A stretch of DNA of 64,000 nucleotides from Paroedura picta (lineage: Eukaryota > Chordata > Lepidosauria > Squamata > Gekkonidae). This document shows, one piece after another, positions 53,965 through 63,950 of the stretch. Under the pieces are notes generated by a model, which saw only the letters and a list, made by a program, of their open reading frames with translations, was not told where the DNA came from and did not search any database. The number at the start of each line of letters is the position of its first letter. The stretch's first letter is position 1. A program made the position numbers and the translations under genes. The stretch covers positions 4,303,501 to 4,367,500 of the forward strand of contig NC_135371.1 in assembly GCF_049243985.1 (NCBI RefSeq), read 5' to 3'.

Positions 53965-54205
53965 CATAGAATAATAGAGTTGGAAGGGATCTCATGGGTC
54001 ATCTAGTCCAACCCCACTGCACAATACAGGGCTCTCCCAACCCTATCGCTCATCCACTGTAACCTGCCACTCCCTTGAAACTTCACAGAATCAGCCTCTC
54101 CGTCCAGCCTCTGTTTAAAATCTCCAAAGATGGAGAACCCACCACCTCCCGAGGAAGCCTGCTCCACTGAGAAACCGTTCTAACTGTCAGGAACTTTCAT
54201 TAAAG
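53965..54205 (-). mobile_element. CR1 LINE 3' end
   Basis: TCATAGAATAATAGAGTTGG, GTCATCTAGTCCAACCCCAC, then minus-strand coding end through GAGAAACCGTTCTAACTGTC. Confidence 0.85.
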
Positions 54206-54330
54206 TTGTAGACACACCAAAGTTATGTAATTTTGCATATGGGTTATGCAATGTGGGAACAGAATAATGTTGGGACGATTAATGCCGGATGCTGAGCGTG
54301 TCTGTTCTCTTTCTGTTCCTGTTTCTTCAG

Positions 54331-57300
54331 GGAGAAAGCCAGTCCCGAGGACAACAACAGCTTCTAGGCTTTTAGAGTCTGCAGCACTGCCCCTGAGGAA
54401 TCATCTGAGGTGAATACGAAGGAACAAGGTGCCACAGGTCCCAAATCAAGGAAGGGGTCAGAAGGGAGGGGGAAATTTCTTCATGTCCTTCAGGCTGAGA
54501 AGATGAAGCAGTTCCTGGAAAGGAGACCGGGCAATTTGATGCACCAGCAAGCAGGGGACGGTTCCCTTTCCCTTGCACAGTGGGAAGCCCAGTGGCAGGA
54601 ATTCCTGAGGACGGTGGAAAACCCTCACTCTTCATGGGCTATCCCCCCCTTGCCAGAGAAACCTTCCCCCTGGGAGGATGCTGAGGCCTTCCTGGCCTCC
54701 TTCGAGCAAGTGGCCGAAGCCTGTCGGTGGCCCCAGGAAGAGTGGGTGACCCGACTCCTGCCGGCCCTCAGTGGAAAAGCCGAGAAGGCCTTCAAAGGTC
54801 TGGATGCCAAAGACAGAGAGGATTATGGGAAGGTGAAGGCAGCCATCTTGCAAGGGGAGGCCCTGAGCCGGGAGAAGCAGCGGGAAGAGTTCCGACGTTT
54901 CTGCTACCAGGAGGCTGAGGGTCCCCGGGGTGCCTACAGCCGACTGAGGGAAATGTGCCGTGGGTGGCTGAGGGTGGAGAACCACAGCAAGGAGCAGATC
55001 CTGGAGCTCTTGATCCTGGAGCAACTGCTGAACGTCCTTCCCCTGGAGATCCAGAGCTGCGTGAGGGAGAGTGGCCCCCAGAGCTGCTCCCAGGCGGTGG
55101 CCCTGGCCGAAGAGCTCCTCTCAAGGCAGGAGAAGCAGGTGAGGCTCTTCTGCTGTGTGGGTCCTGAGTGTGGGAGAGCCTGGGGTGGATCTGGGAATGA
55201 CGTCTGTCTTAATGTTGGAGTGGAGAAGGAATGCCAAGGACTGATGTAATGGTCTGTTGCCTGGAAGCTGAATCCAGAGCTTTTCGGTGAGGAGGAATTC
55301 TCTCTCAACCTGGGAGCTGGTGGATTGACCAGTCATGATTGGGTCTTGCTCTTGGGGTTCTGGCCCCTCCCATCTCCACAGACGGTGACAGGCATTTCCT
55401 TGAGAACTATCTGCATCTTTTGACCACGAGAGTCTTAAAGATGTCCTCCCAGATTCCCCCTTCCTATGCCTTTTGGTGGCTGACAGTATATTTGTATATG
55501 GCCATAGGCTTTTACAGAATAGCCACAGCAAATGTATAGGAAGTGTATGGTAAAATAAAATACACCATTAAAATAGGATAATTATAAAAAACCCATAAAG
55601 CAGAAAAAGCAGCATCACAGTTTCAAAACCAAGGAAAAAAACTAAACAAAACAGAAAACATTTAAGTAACTTAAGCCCTTATTGCGTACTCATCAGAATC
55701 AGATAGACAAACGCTCATCTTCTCAGTAGTGAAATAAGAATTCAAACCAGTCTTGGTGGTTCTGCTTATTATTTGTTGGTTTGTTTGACTTTTATAACCG
55801 CCCCTCTCGGCATAGCCTGTTTATTTTCATGCTGCTTTTAACATTTATTCTGGATATAGCAATTGAGCTGATCTGGGCTGAAGACAGAACCCTCCCCTCT
55901 CTCCCCATCCGCCCTCCCCAGCTCTGAAAGGGTCCCTGTCGGAGTTGCCCTCTGGCTCCTCCGCCAAGTTGTTCCTGTCTCCCAGCCAAATTGACCTGTG
56001 GGTCCTCAAGGCGGGATTTGCACACGATAAACCAAACCTTTGCCAAATGAATTCAGGTTTATTAAATGAGTAAAAATGTACCAACTGTGCAGTACTGCAG
56101 GGGTAGTCAACCTGTGGTCCTCCAGATGTCCATGGACTACAATTCCCATGAGCCCCTGCCAGCGTTTGCTGGCAGGGGCTTATGGGAATTGTAGTCCATG
56201 GACATCTGGAGGAACCACAGGTTGACTACCCCTGCAGTACAGTCTCCTTGGGCTAATACAAGAACATAAAAAAGCTGTCTCTTCTAACTAACATATTTCA
56301 TACCTGGGTTTGTTGTTGTTGTTGTTAATTTATATACTGCCCTCCCATATGGCTCAGGCACAATATATATCAATAAAACATAAGTATTAAAACCTTAAAC
56401 CAATAAATAAATTAAAAATTCAGCACATTAAAACCTCCTCAGCAGTTTTCCAATGTACCTGTCAGGAAATTCTCCATGGGCGGGGGAGGCCCATTTGGTG
56501 TTATTGGAATCACTGGCCCCAACTAAATCATAGAATCATAGAGTTGGAAGGGACCTCCAGGGTCATCTAGTCCAACCCCTGACCAGGATCCCCCCTCCCA
56601 GTGTCTGCGGGGACTCTGCAGGGGGTCTGCAGCCTTTCCCCTCTGGCCTTAATGGATTCAGCCACAAGCTAGGAAACCAGACATTTACATGGCTCCCCCT
56701 CTCCCCTCAGTGTGACTGAGTCATCTAGTTTCTGCACCTGGAAGGGGGTGGAACCTGCACCCCTACTCCCGCCTTAAGAGCCAGTTTGGTGTACTGGTTA
56801 GGAGTGTAGACTTCTAATCTGGCATGCCAGGTTCGAATCTGCGCTCCCCCACATGCAACCAGCTGGGTGACCTTGGCCTCGCAACGGCACTGATGAAACT
56901 GTTCTGACCGAGCAGGAATATCAGGGCTCTCTCAGCCTCATCCACCCCACAGAGTGTCTGTTGTGGGGAGAGGAAAGGGAAGGCGACTGTAAGCCGCTTT
57001 GAGCCTCCTTCGGGTAGGGAAAAGCGGCATATAAGAACCAACTCTTCTTCTTATTAAACCACCTCCTGTCTCTCTCCACCAGTCCTCCTCGAGCCTCTGT
57101 TGACAAAGATGGTAAAGTCACTTCTGGTGGCATGTCACTTGGAGGGTGGTGGTGGCAGGGAGCCATGGGCTGCTGACATCACTTCTGTGGCTCCTGGAAG
57201 CTCCTCCGCAATCAGGAAGATTGAAAAGGGCTGCCCTAGACTCTTCTCATTAACCCTTGAGGAAGAATGAGGTTGCTTAGTGTGACGGTCCCACTCTGCT

Positions 57301-60300
57301 GTTGCAGGTGCCCTTAGAGGCGGTGGCTGGGAGCATCTCAGAGGCAGGCCAGGCACCATCTGAGAGCGAGTGGAGGCCACTCCCAATGGAAATCAAGGAA
57401 GAGGAGGACGGAGAGGCCAGCCTGCTGGGTAAGGAGGGAGGGAGGCCTTCTGGCGGCTGGGGCTGGGGAGTCTCAGAAGCTGAGCCAGCAGGGTACAGTG
57501 GTTAAGAGCGGCAGCTTCTAATCTGGAGAGCCAGGTTTGATCTCCCACTCCTCCACAACCAGCCAGCTGGGTGACCTTGGGCCCGTCGCAGTCCTGATAG
57601 AGCTGTTCTCACAGAGCAGTTCTCTCAGAGCTCTCTCAGCCCCACCTACCTCACAGTGTGTCCGTTGTGGGGAGAGGAAGCGAAGGCGAATTGTAAGCTG
57701 CTTTGAGGCTCCTCTGGGTAGAGATGGTCTACAATAATGGGGGAGCCAAGGAGAAAGATAGGGGCCTGTAGGGCTTCAGACAGCCCTGGCCTCCAGCATG
57801 AGCCTGGTGGAAGAGCACTGATTTGCAGGCCCTGCAGAACTTTTGACAGCTCTGTCAGGGCCTGGATCTCAGCTGGCAACTTGTTCCATCAGGTTGAGGC
57901 CAGGCCCCAAAAGGCCCTGGCTCTGGTTGAGACCAGGCAAACATCTTTAGGGCCAGGGATTACCAACAAATTGATGTTGGAAGAACGCAGTGCACTCCGT
58001 GGATCACACTGAGAGAGATGGTCCCTCAGATATGCAGGGCTCAAGCTGCGAAGAGCAGACTCTCTCAACCAGGGCTTCATGAGACCCTGGGCTCCCAAAT
58101 GGGTGGGAGTTAATTAATTTTTAATATATTTTTAAATATTTGTAAAGCATTTAATAAGTGATATGACCATATTTGGACATGTGGACCCCCCCCCACCTCC
58201 CCATGGCCAATGATAGGCCTGAAGGGTTGGGAAAGGGCCCCAGCTATGCTTCCTGACCATGTTCTTCAGGATCCCTTCTGGTGTTTCTCAATGGGAAAGA
58301 AGTTGAGAAAGGCTGGTGTAGCGTTTTGAAGAGCGGTACCAAAGCCTTGATCCTGATTTGGGATGCCACCGGTAAGCAATACAACTGCTAGAGGGCAGGA
58401 TGAATATGGGCCTTCCACAGGGTCCCCATGAGGACCTGTGCAGCTGCATTCTGCAGTCTTACGTTCTCCAGAGCAATTTAGGAAAAGTGCCAGTGACTTA
58501 ACACCCAGGTTGGGCAAGGCGAAAAGTCCTTTGACTCTTTCCTCGAGAGGACTGACAAAGGTCTGGTTTCTTCCTTATTTTTTAGAAGCTGAAAGCCAAC
58601 TCTCACAAAACTCTTCAGTTACAGGAAAGGATTTTGTTTGTCTTACTTCACCATCTTTCACAGGAAATCAAAAGATGGGCACAGCAGGTCAAATGCACAC
58701 TGCCAGGAAATGACCTTTTTACCCCATTTCCCGTTTAAAGTGCATTGACCAGGAATGTTCTCAGCTTGGAGAAGAGGAGGTTGAGAGGGGACATGATGGC
58801 TCTCTTGAAGTCTTTGAAGGGTTATCACTCAGAGGAGGGCAGGGAGTGGTTGGCAGCAGACTAAGGACCCACAGTAATGGGTTTAAACTACGTGTAGAAC
58901 AGTACTAGCAAAACATCAGGGGGAAAATTGACAGAGTATTTCAGCAGTAGAAGCAGCTACCTAAGGAGGTGGTGAGTTCCCCCTCACTTGCAGTCTTGAA
59001 GCAGCAGCTGGACAGAGACTTCTCATGGGTGCTTGTGGCTCTCCAGATGTCCATGGACTACAGTTCCCATGAGCCCGTGCCAGTAGAAGCTGGAGAGCCA
59101 CAGTTTAGCTACCTTTACTTGAGGCTGATCCTACATTGAGCTGGGGATTGGACTAGATGGCCTGTATGACCCCTTCAAACTTGGTGATTCTACATATGGG
59201 GAGTTTGGAGGATGGGAGGAAAAGGCAAAGAGGGAATAAAACCAGGCCAGAAAAATGGGTTTTGAGGAAGGGATTAAAATACAAGCTAGGAAATCAGAGT
59301 GACGGATGTGGGACTTGATTCTAAGACCGTGTTGGTCTGAAGTAGCAAAACAAAAAGTAAGTCCAATAGCATCTTTTAAGACCAACAAAGATATATTTAA
59401 GGCGTGAGCTTTCAAGTGCATCCATTCTTCCTCAGAGGAAGTGAGACTTGGGTTTTTGCCTGGCTGCTGATTGGATCTCTGTCTTTCTACCAGCAGGGGG
59501 TGTAGGTGAGTCAGCCATGGAATTAGAGGGATCACCGCTGGTAAAAGCCAAGGAGGACGAATCTGAAGGAAACTTCAGGAATCCAGATGAAATCAAGAAG
59601 AAGGAAGGAAGTGACAGGGACAAGAAGAGGGACAAACTCATCCCTTGCCAAGGAGGAGGCTTCTGTGACATCCCCGTCGATGAAGAAAGGCCAACCAAAA
59701 AGGGATGGAATGAAGGCCTCCATGCTAACCAAAGAATGGAAAAAGAAAATGGAAAAGTGTTGCTCGGAAAGGCCTTTGGCCAGAGCACAAATGTTACCTC
59801 CCGGAAACAAGTCCCCTCCAGAGAGAAACCGTACAGTTGCTTGTTGGGTGCGAAGGACTTCAGACCGAGGACGGCTCTTACCTCTCACCAAAGAATCCAC
59901 TCAGGTGAGAAGTCTTAGGAAATACTCAACCACGCAGGGATGGTCTTCTCTGACGCAGTGGGCTTTTAACTGTAGAGCAGGAAGAAGTGACCGCAGTAGG
60001 TGGATGGAAATTCAAAGGGCGATCCAACTTCCCTTGGGTGGATGCTAACGGGGTCTCTTTATTCCCACAGGAGGCCATCAGGAGAAGGAAGATGGGGAGC
60101 TGCGTGAGCTGTCCCCAGATAAAGCCAAACCTGAAGATCTGAAAGGAAGCTTCCGGGATCGGGAAGAACCCAAAAAGCAAGGAAAAAGCTGCGTTGCCGG
60201 GAACAGGGATGAGCTGGGGAATTCTGCGCCGGCCGGGGACTGCAGCGAAATCATCCACATAGTGGAGGAAACATTCAAGTGCTGGGAGTGCGGAATGAAC

Positions 60301-60702
60301 TTCTCCGATCAGACCCAATATAATATTCACTTGCGAGTGCACAGTGGGAAGAGGATCCACAAATGCTCGGACTGCGGGAAAAGCTTCCTTTGCAGAGCGG
60401 AACTCCTTCGGCATTACCGAATCCACACGGGAGAGAAACCGTTCGGGTGCTCAGAGTGTGGCAAGAGCTTCTCGCAGAGAACAAACCTTATCCAGCACCA
60501 GAGGATTCATTCGGGCGAGAAGCCCTACAAATGCTCTGTGTGCGGAAAGCGGTTCAGTCGGTGTAGCGATGTCCAGCGGCATCAAAGAGTCCACACCGGG
60601 GAGAAGCCTTTTGAATGCTCCGAGTGTGGCAAGAGATTCATTCAGAAATCCAGCCTTCAGCAACATCAAAGGATCCACATGAAAGTCAGCATAGATTCAT
60701 AG
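54331..60702 (+). CDS. Gene 6: extended-SCAN C2H2 zinc-finger protein, ancestral start lost
   Basis: Exons 54331-55138, 57308-57428, 59494-59904 and 60071-60702. The position of the gene 5 ATG is GTG here (54410), with an in-frame stop upstream (54365), so the first usable ATG is 54503. From there the exons sum to 599 aa. Exon 1 has the capsid-like part (from about residue 55, [20 protein letters not shown]) and SCAN core (about 128-212). Exon 2 is an acidic linker (MEIKEEEDGEASLL). Exon 3 has a spacer and a dead finger (SCLLGAKDF, second Cys lost). It joins exon 4 through a phase-1 GTGAGA donor. Exon 4 has a second spacer and 5 intact fingers ([40 protein letters not shown]). Fingers 1-3 and the last match gene 5, and two gene 5 fingers are missing. 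The 3' acceptor of exon 3 is a tandem CAGCAG. No KRAB exon was seen in 57429-59493. SCAN and fingers are intact, so the protein may work if translation starts at 54503 or at GTG. Confidence 0.85.
56098..56234. mobile_element. hAT-type MITE
   Basis: Palindrome flanked by CAGTACTG and CAGTACAG, in the long intron 1 of gene 6. Confidence 0.92.
56525..56585 (-). mobile_element. CR1 extreme 3' end
   Basis: AATCATAGAATCATAGAGTT, then GGGTCATCTAGTCCAACCCC only. Confidence 0.8.
56590..57245. repeat. Interspersed repeat split by a CORE-SINE
   Basis: TCTGCAGCCTTTCCCCTCTG, GCCACAAGCTAGGAAACCAG, GAAGGGGGTGGAACCTGC, then after the SINE CCTCCTGTCTCTCTCCACC and TGCTGACATCACTTC. An uninterrupted relative is at 61885-62283. 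Confidence 0.6.
56775..57057 (+). repeat. MIR-like CORE-SINE, well preserved
   Basis: AAGAGCCAGTTTGGTGTACT to AAGCGGCATATAAGAACCAA and a CTTCTTCTT tail, nested in the previous repeat. Confidence 0.9.
57490..57735 (+). repeat. MIR-like CORE-SINE
   Basis: CAGTGGTTAAGAGCGGCAGC, AGGTTTGATCTCCC, CCAGCTGGGTGACCTTGGGC, TGTAAGCTGCTTTGAGGC. Confidence 0.8.
57785..58050 (+). repeat. Interspersed repeat, same family as 60-560
   Basis: CCAGCATGAGCCTGGTGGAA, CCAAAAGGCCCTGGCTCTGG, TTAGGGCCAGGGATTACCAA. It links the copies at 60-560 and 28225-28510. Confidence 0.55.
58058..58325 (-). mobile_element. Non-autonomous DNA transposon (TTCTCAAC family)
   Basis: CTCTCTCAACCAGGGCTTCA to AAGTTGAGAAAGGCTGGTGT, reverse of the copy at 3300. 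Confidence 0.65.
58745..59190 (+). mobile_element. CR1 3' region split by a MITE
   Basis: CAGCTTGGAGAAGAGGAGGT, GGTGGTGAGTTCCCCCTCAC, MITE at about 59035-59125, then GGATTGGACTAGATGGCCTG. Confidence 0.8.
59035..59125. mobile_element. hAT-type MITE, eroded
   Basis: GTGGCTCTCCAGATGTCCAT and CTGGAGAGCCACAGTTTAGC arms inside the CR1. Confidence 0.75.
59310..59430 (+). repeat. Interspersed repeat, related to TTGGTCTTAAAG family
   Basis: ACCGTGTTGGTCTGAAGTAG, TTTTAAGACCAACAAAGATA, then CGTGAGCTTTCAAGTGC (reverse arrangement). It stops just before finger exon 1 of gene 6. Confidence 0.45.
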
Positions 60703-60704
60703 CC

Positions 60705-60905
60705 CATGAGAAGAGCTGCTCTTCTGTTTCGCACCGTAAAGACAGCCGCGGCCTCTGCGAAGGGTGGAAAGAGTTTGCACATGCCCCCAAAACGTACTCT
60801 AACCTTAGGAAGAACAATGGACAAATTCACACTGAGGAGAAAAAGTATAAATTCTCAGATTGTGGAAAGAGCTCTAGTCATGAGTGAAGCCTCAGAACAG
60901 GGAAG
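60705..60905 (+). pseudogene. Stray finger remnants behind gene 6
   Basis: GGTGGAAAGAGTTTGCACAT, GAGGAGAAAAAGTATAAATT and TGTGGAAAGAGCTCTAGTCA are eroded fingers; GTCATGAGTGAAGCC equals the end of the remnant at 25368-25432. Confidence 0.65.
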
Positions 60906-60914
60906 ACGTCTTTG

Positions 60915-61222
60915 AGGAACGAATGGGATGAAATTAATTCAAAAGAAATTCCATCTAAGTGGAAGAAGTTCCTGACAGTCAGAGCGGTTTCTCAGTGGAA
61001 CAGGCTTCCTCGGGAGGTGGTGGGTTCTCCGTCTTTGGAGATTTTTAAGCAGAGGCTGGAGAGCCATCTGACGGAGAGGCTGATTCTGTGAAGGCTTAAG
61101 GGGGTGGCAGGTTACAGTGGATGAGCGATTGGGATGTGAGTGTCCTGCACAGTGCAGGGGGTTGGACTAGATGACCCAGGAGGGTCCCTTCCAACTCTAT
61201 TATTCTATGATTCTATGAAGGT
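60915..61222 (+). mobile_element. CR1 3' tail
   Basis: GAATGGGATGAAATTAATTC to CTATTATTCTATGATTCTAT. Confidence 0.85.
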
Positions 61223-61444
61223 GGAAGGAAATTCAAGACTGTCTCTGCCCCCATCAAGCAAGCAAGGAATTCGCATATAGGTTGCTCCAATTAAACTCTT
61301 CTTCAGTTGCCCAGATCAAGGGCTCAGAATGTAGTTTCTTGAAAAAGGGCAATTTTGATGGTTTTCTTTTTTGTGAAATTCACGACTTCCAAATATCTGC
61401 CAAAGTGGAGTGCTTTTCCTATGAGGCAAGGATGAAACATCTAG

Positions 61445-61520
61445 GACTAGGGTGGCAAAACCGAGGCTCTCCAGATGTCCATGGAATACAGGTCCCATGA
61501 GCCCCTGCCAGCAGCATGAT
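61445..61520. mobile_element. hAT-type MITE fragment
   Basis: GAGGCTCTCCAGATGTCCAT..GAGCCCCTGCCAGCAGC, one arm only. Confidence 0.65.
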
Positions 61521-61639
61521 AGGACTTTTCTTTTTAGAAAAGTGACATCTCCAGGGCGACATGGTAGAGGCTTATAAAAATGCACACAGGGTGGAGAGAG
61601 CTGACCAAGAGAACTTTTTTTCTCCTCCCCAAATACTAG

Positions 61640-62380
61640 AATGTGAAGGAGATATGTTATGCAGAGATTAAAGTATGAAATTCACTGCTTGAGGATGTAG
61701 TGAGGGCCACAGGCATAGATAGCTTTAAAGGGGGATTTGGTAGATTCATGGAGGTTCATTGGTGGCTACTGGTCATGGTGACTAAAGAGAACCTCCATGT
61801 TCAGTGGCTGTGAACCTTTGAATAGCAGTACCAGGCGGTAACATCAGTGGAAGGCCTTGGCCTCCATGACCTTGTATTAACCCTCAAGAGCAGGGATTCC
61901 CAACCAGGAGTCCACAGGAGCTCCGGAGGGGGTCCGTAGCCTTTCTTCTCCTGCCTTAGTGGGCTCGGCCACAAGCTAGGAAGCCACTTTCATTGCTTCC
62001 TTTCCCCCCCCCCCTCCCAAGCATTAGTGAGTTCTTTCGTGGTTTCTAGGCCAAGAAGGGGGTGGAGCCTGCCCCTTCTCCTGCCTTAAACCACTTCCTG
62101 TCTCTCCCCCTTCAGTTCTCCTCAAGCCTGCCTGTTAATGCGGGTAGTGGGTAGTCACTTCCAAAGGGTGTGGCAGGGAGACCTGGACAGCTGACATCAC
62201 TCCCAGGTCTCCTCGAAGCCTGAAAAATAATTTCAGGAGCTTCCCCATGGTCCAGAAGTTGAAGAAGGCTGCTCCAGAGGAACTGACCGGCCACTGTGCA
62301 AGACAGGATGCTGGACTAGATGGACCACTGGTCTGATCCAGCAGGGCTCTTCTTACATTCTTCACGATTTCTGACATCTG
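61640..62380 (+). repeat. LINE 3' tail (CR1/L3-like), split by another repeat
   Basis: GAAATTCACTGCTTGAGGAT, AGCTTTAAAGGGGGATTTGG, then an insert, then GGATGCTGGACTAGATGGAC and CAGCAGGGCTCTTCTTACAT. Confidence 0.75.
61885..62283. repeat. Interspersed repeat nested in LINE tail
   Basis: CAGGGATTCCCAACCAGGAG, GGCCACAAGCTAGGAAGCC, CTGTCTCTCCCCCTTCAG, GCTGACATCACTCCCAGG. Uninterrupted relative of 56590-57245. The ends (CAGGGATTCCCAACC / GTTGAAGAAGGCTG) hint at a DNA transposon. Confidence 0.6.
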
Positions 62381-62383
62381 CAA

Positions 62384-63160
62384 AACTAGGGGGGAAACAT
62401 CCCTGTTTTCCGAGTCCCGCAGAAAAGTCAGCAGGTTGAGGAGAGTCGATAGCTACAGTCTGTCTATGACTGGCGTAAATCAGTGTGAATAACTGGCTTC
62501 CCTGATTTCCAAATGTTTCCACGCAGCAAGGTGGCCTTCAGGGGCAATCTCACTGCCCGGTCTGTTGTGAGCTTTTTGGGGACTTACCACTGGGATTAAA
62601 TTCAGAGGGAAAGGAAAACTCCATGAATTCAAAGGGGTTCTGAACAACATCCTATATCTTGGAACTGGATGAGTATCCTTGGAATGGGGAGATGAATGTC
62701 GCAAAGCCCTAGTTCCCCTCCACTCTCCCTGGCAGCATCAGGCGGGAGAAGTAAAATTCCCTGCTCTTTGTTGGAGGATTTTTTTCAATGGGCCAGAGAT
62801 AAGGCATTGTTTAAAATGGTCATCCATTGCAATGTGTTGTGTGTGTGTTTTTTAAATGTTCAGTAAAAATGTAGAAAGAGATGCTCTTGCTTCAGCCAGA
62901 CACCGTCCACCACATCTGATACCTGTTTGTTCAAGAGCCTGAGTGTTCGGCTATAGTTAGGGGGGTCTGGGTTCAAACCCACACTCGGTCTGTCACTTTC
63001 TGAGCCTGGTACACCTTACAGGATTGCTCTGAAGAATAAATATGGTGCCTCTGGGGTGAAACCCTTCTTGCAATAAATGTGTAATGTATTGATCAGTCCA
63101 GAAATCTCAGGACATTGCTGGCACGTATTTGTGCTGAATATTAACTTTCATGGTGGTTTA
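62384..63160. other. Duplicated 3' flank of gene 6
   Basis: 62690-63150 matches the flank of gene 5 (48540-48680 and 49660-49990). No coding sequence seen. Confidence 0.55.
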
Positions 63161-63163
63161 GGA

Positions 63164-63266
63164 CAGGGGTAGTCAACCTGTGGTCCTCCAGATGTTCGTG
63201 GACTACAATTCCCATGAGCCCCTGCCAGCATTGGACATCTGGAGGACCACAGGTTGACTACCCCTG
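63164..63266. mobile_element. hAT-type MITE
   Basis: Exact GTTTAGGA duplications (63156-63163 and 63267-63274). The matching gene 5 flank has none at this point. Confidence 0.92.
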
Positions 63267-63419
63267 GTTTAGGATATACCAAAGGTATTCTTTTGAATTA
63301 CCCCGCACTTTCTTTGGGGGAAGCAGCAGGAATTACCTATTTATAGGAGAAGTACCCCCTTGGAGTGGCCAGAATGTGGGTCTCCAGATATTCATGGACT
63401 ACAATTCCCATGAACCCCT

Positions 63420-63950
63420 GCCTGCTGCAGCATCAGACAATCCATGCACAGGAGAAACTTCTCAAATATTCAGCTTCTGGGGAGAACTTCATTCTGAGTG
63501 GTAATCTTCAGCAGCAGCAAAGAATCCACTGAAGGGAGAAACCTCTTGAATGCTACGGAAGTTCATTCCATCAGAACTGCAGTCTTCAGCAGCATCAAAG
63601 AATCTACACGGGAGAAACCTTTTGTGTGCTCGAAGTGTGGAAAGAGATTCAGTCAAAGCTGCAGTCTTCTACAGCAGGGGTAGTCAACCAGTGGTCCTCC
63701 AGATGTCCATGGACTACACTTTCCATGAGCAAATGCTGGCAGGGGCTCGTGGGAATTGTAGTTCATGGACATCTGGAGGACCACAGGTTGACTACCCCTG
63801 TTCTATGGCATCTGACAACCCACAGAGGGCAGAAACCAGAATCCTCCATGCGTGAAAAGAAACTCAGTTGGAGACGTCAGGTTGAGAGACTTGTGAAATG
63901 TGACAATAGCACATTAGAACTCCACGTGGATTGTTTATGCACATGAAGAG
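63420..63950 (+). pseudogene. Decayed zinc-finger array
   Basis: Fragments of at least five fingers in shifting frames (CAGCATCAGACAATCCATGC; CATCAAAGAATCTACACGGG; GAAACCTTTTGTGTGCTCGA; CSKCGKRFSQS). The array is interrupted by the MITE at 63675-63800. It is a dead array or the eroded last exon of a seventh gene; no open frame is long enough to be used. Confidence 0.75.
63675..63800. mobile_element. hAT-type MITE inside a dead finger array
   Basis: CAGGGGTAGTCAACCAGTGG to GGTTGACTACCCCTG, with TTCTACAG/TTCTATGG flanks. Confidence 0.9.
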
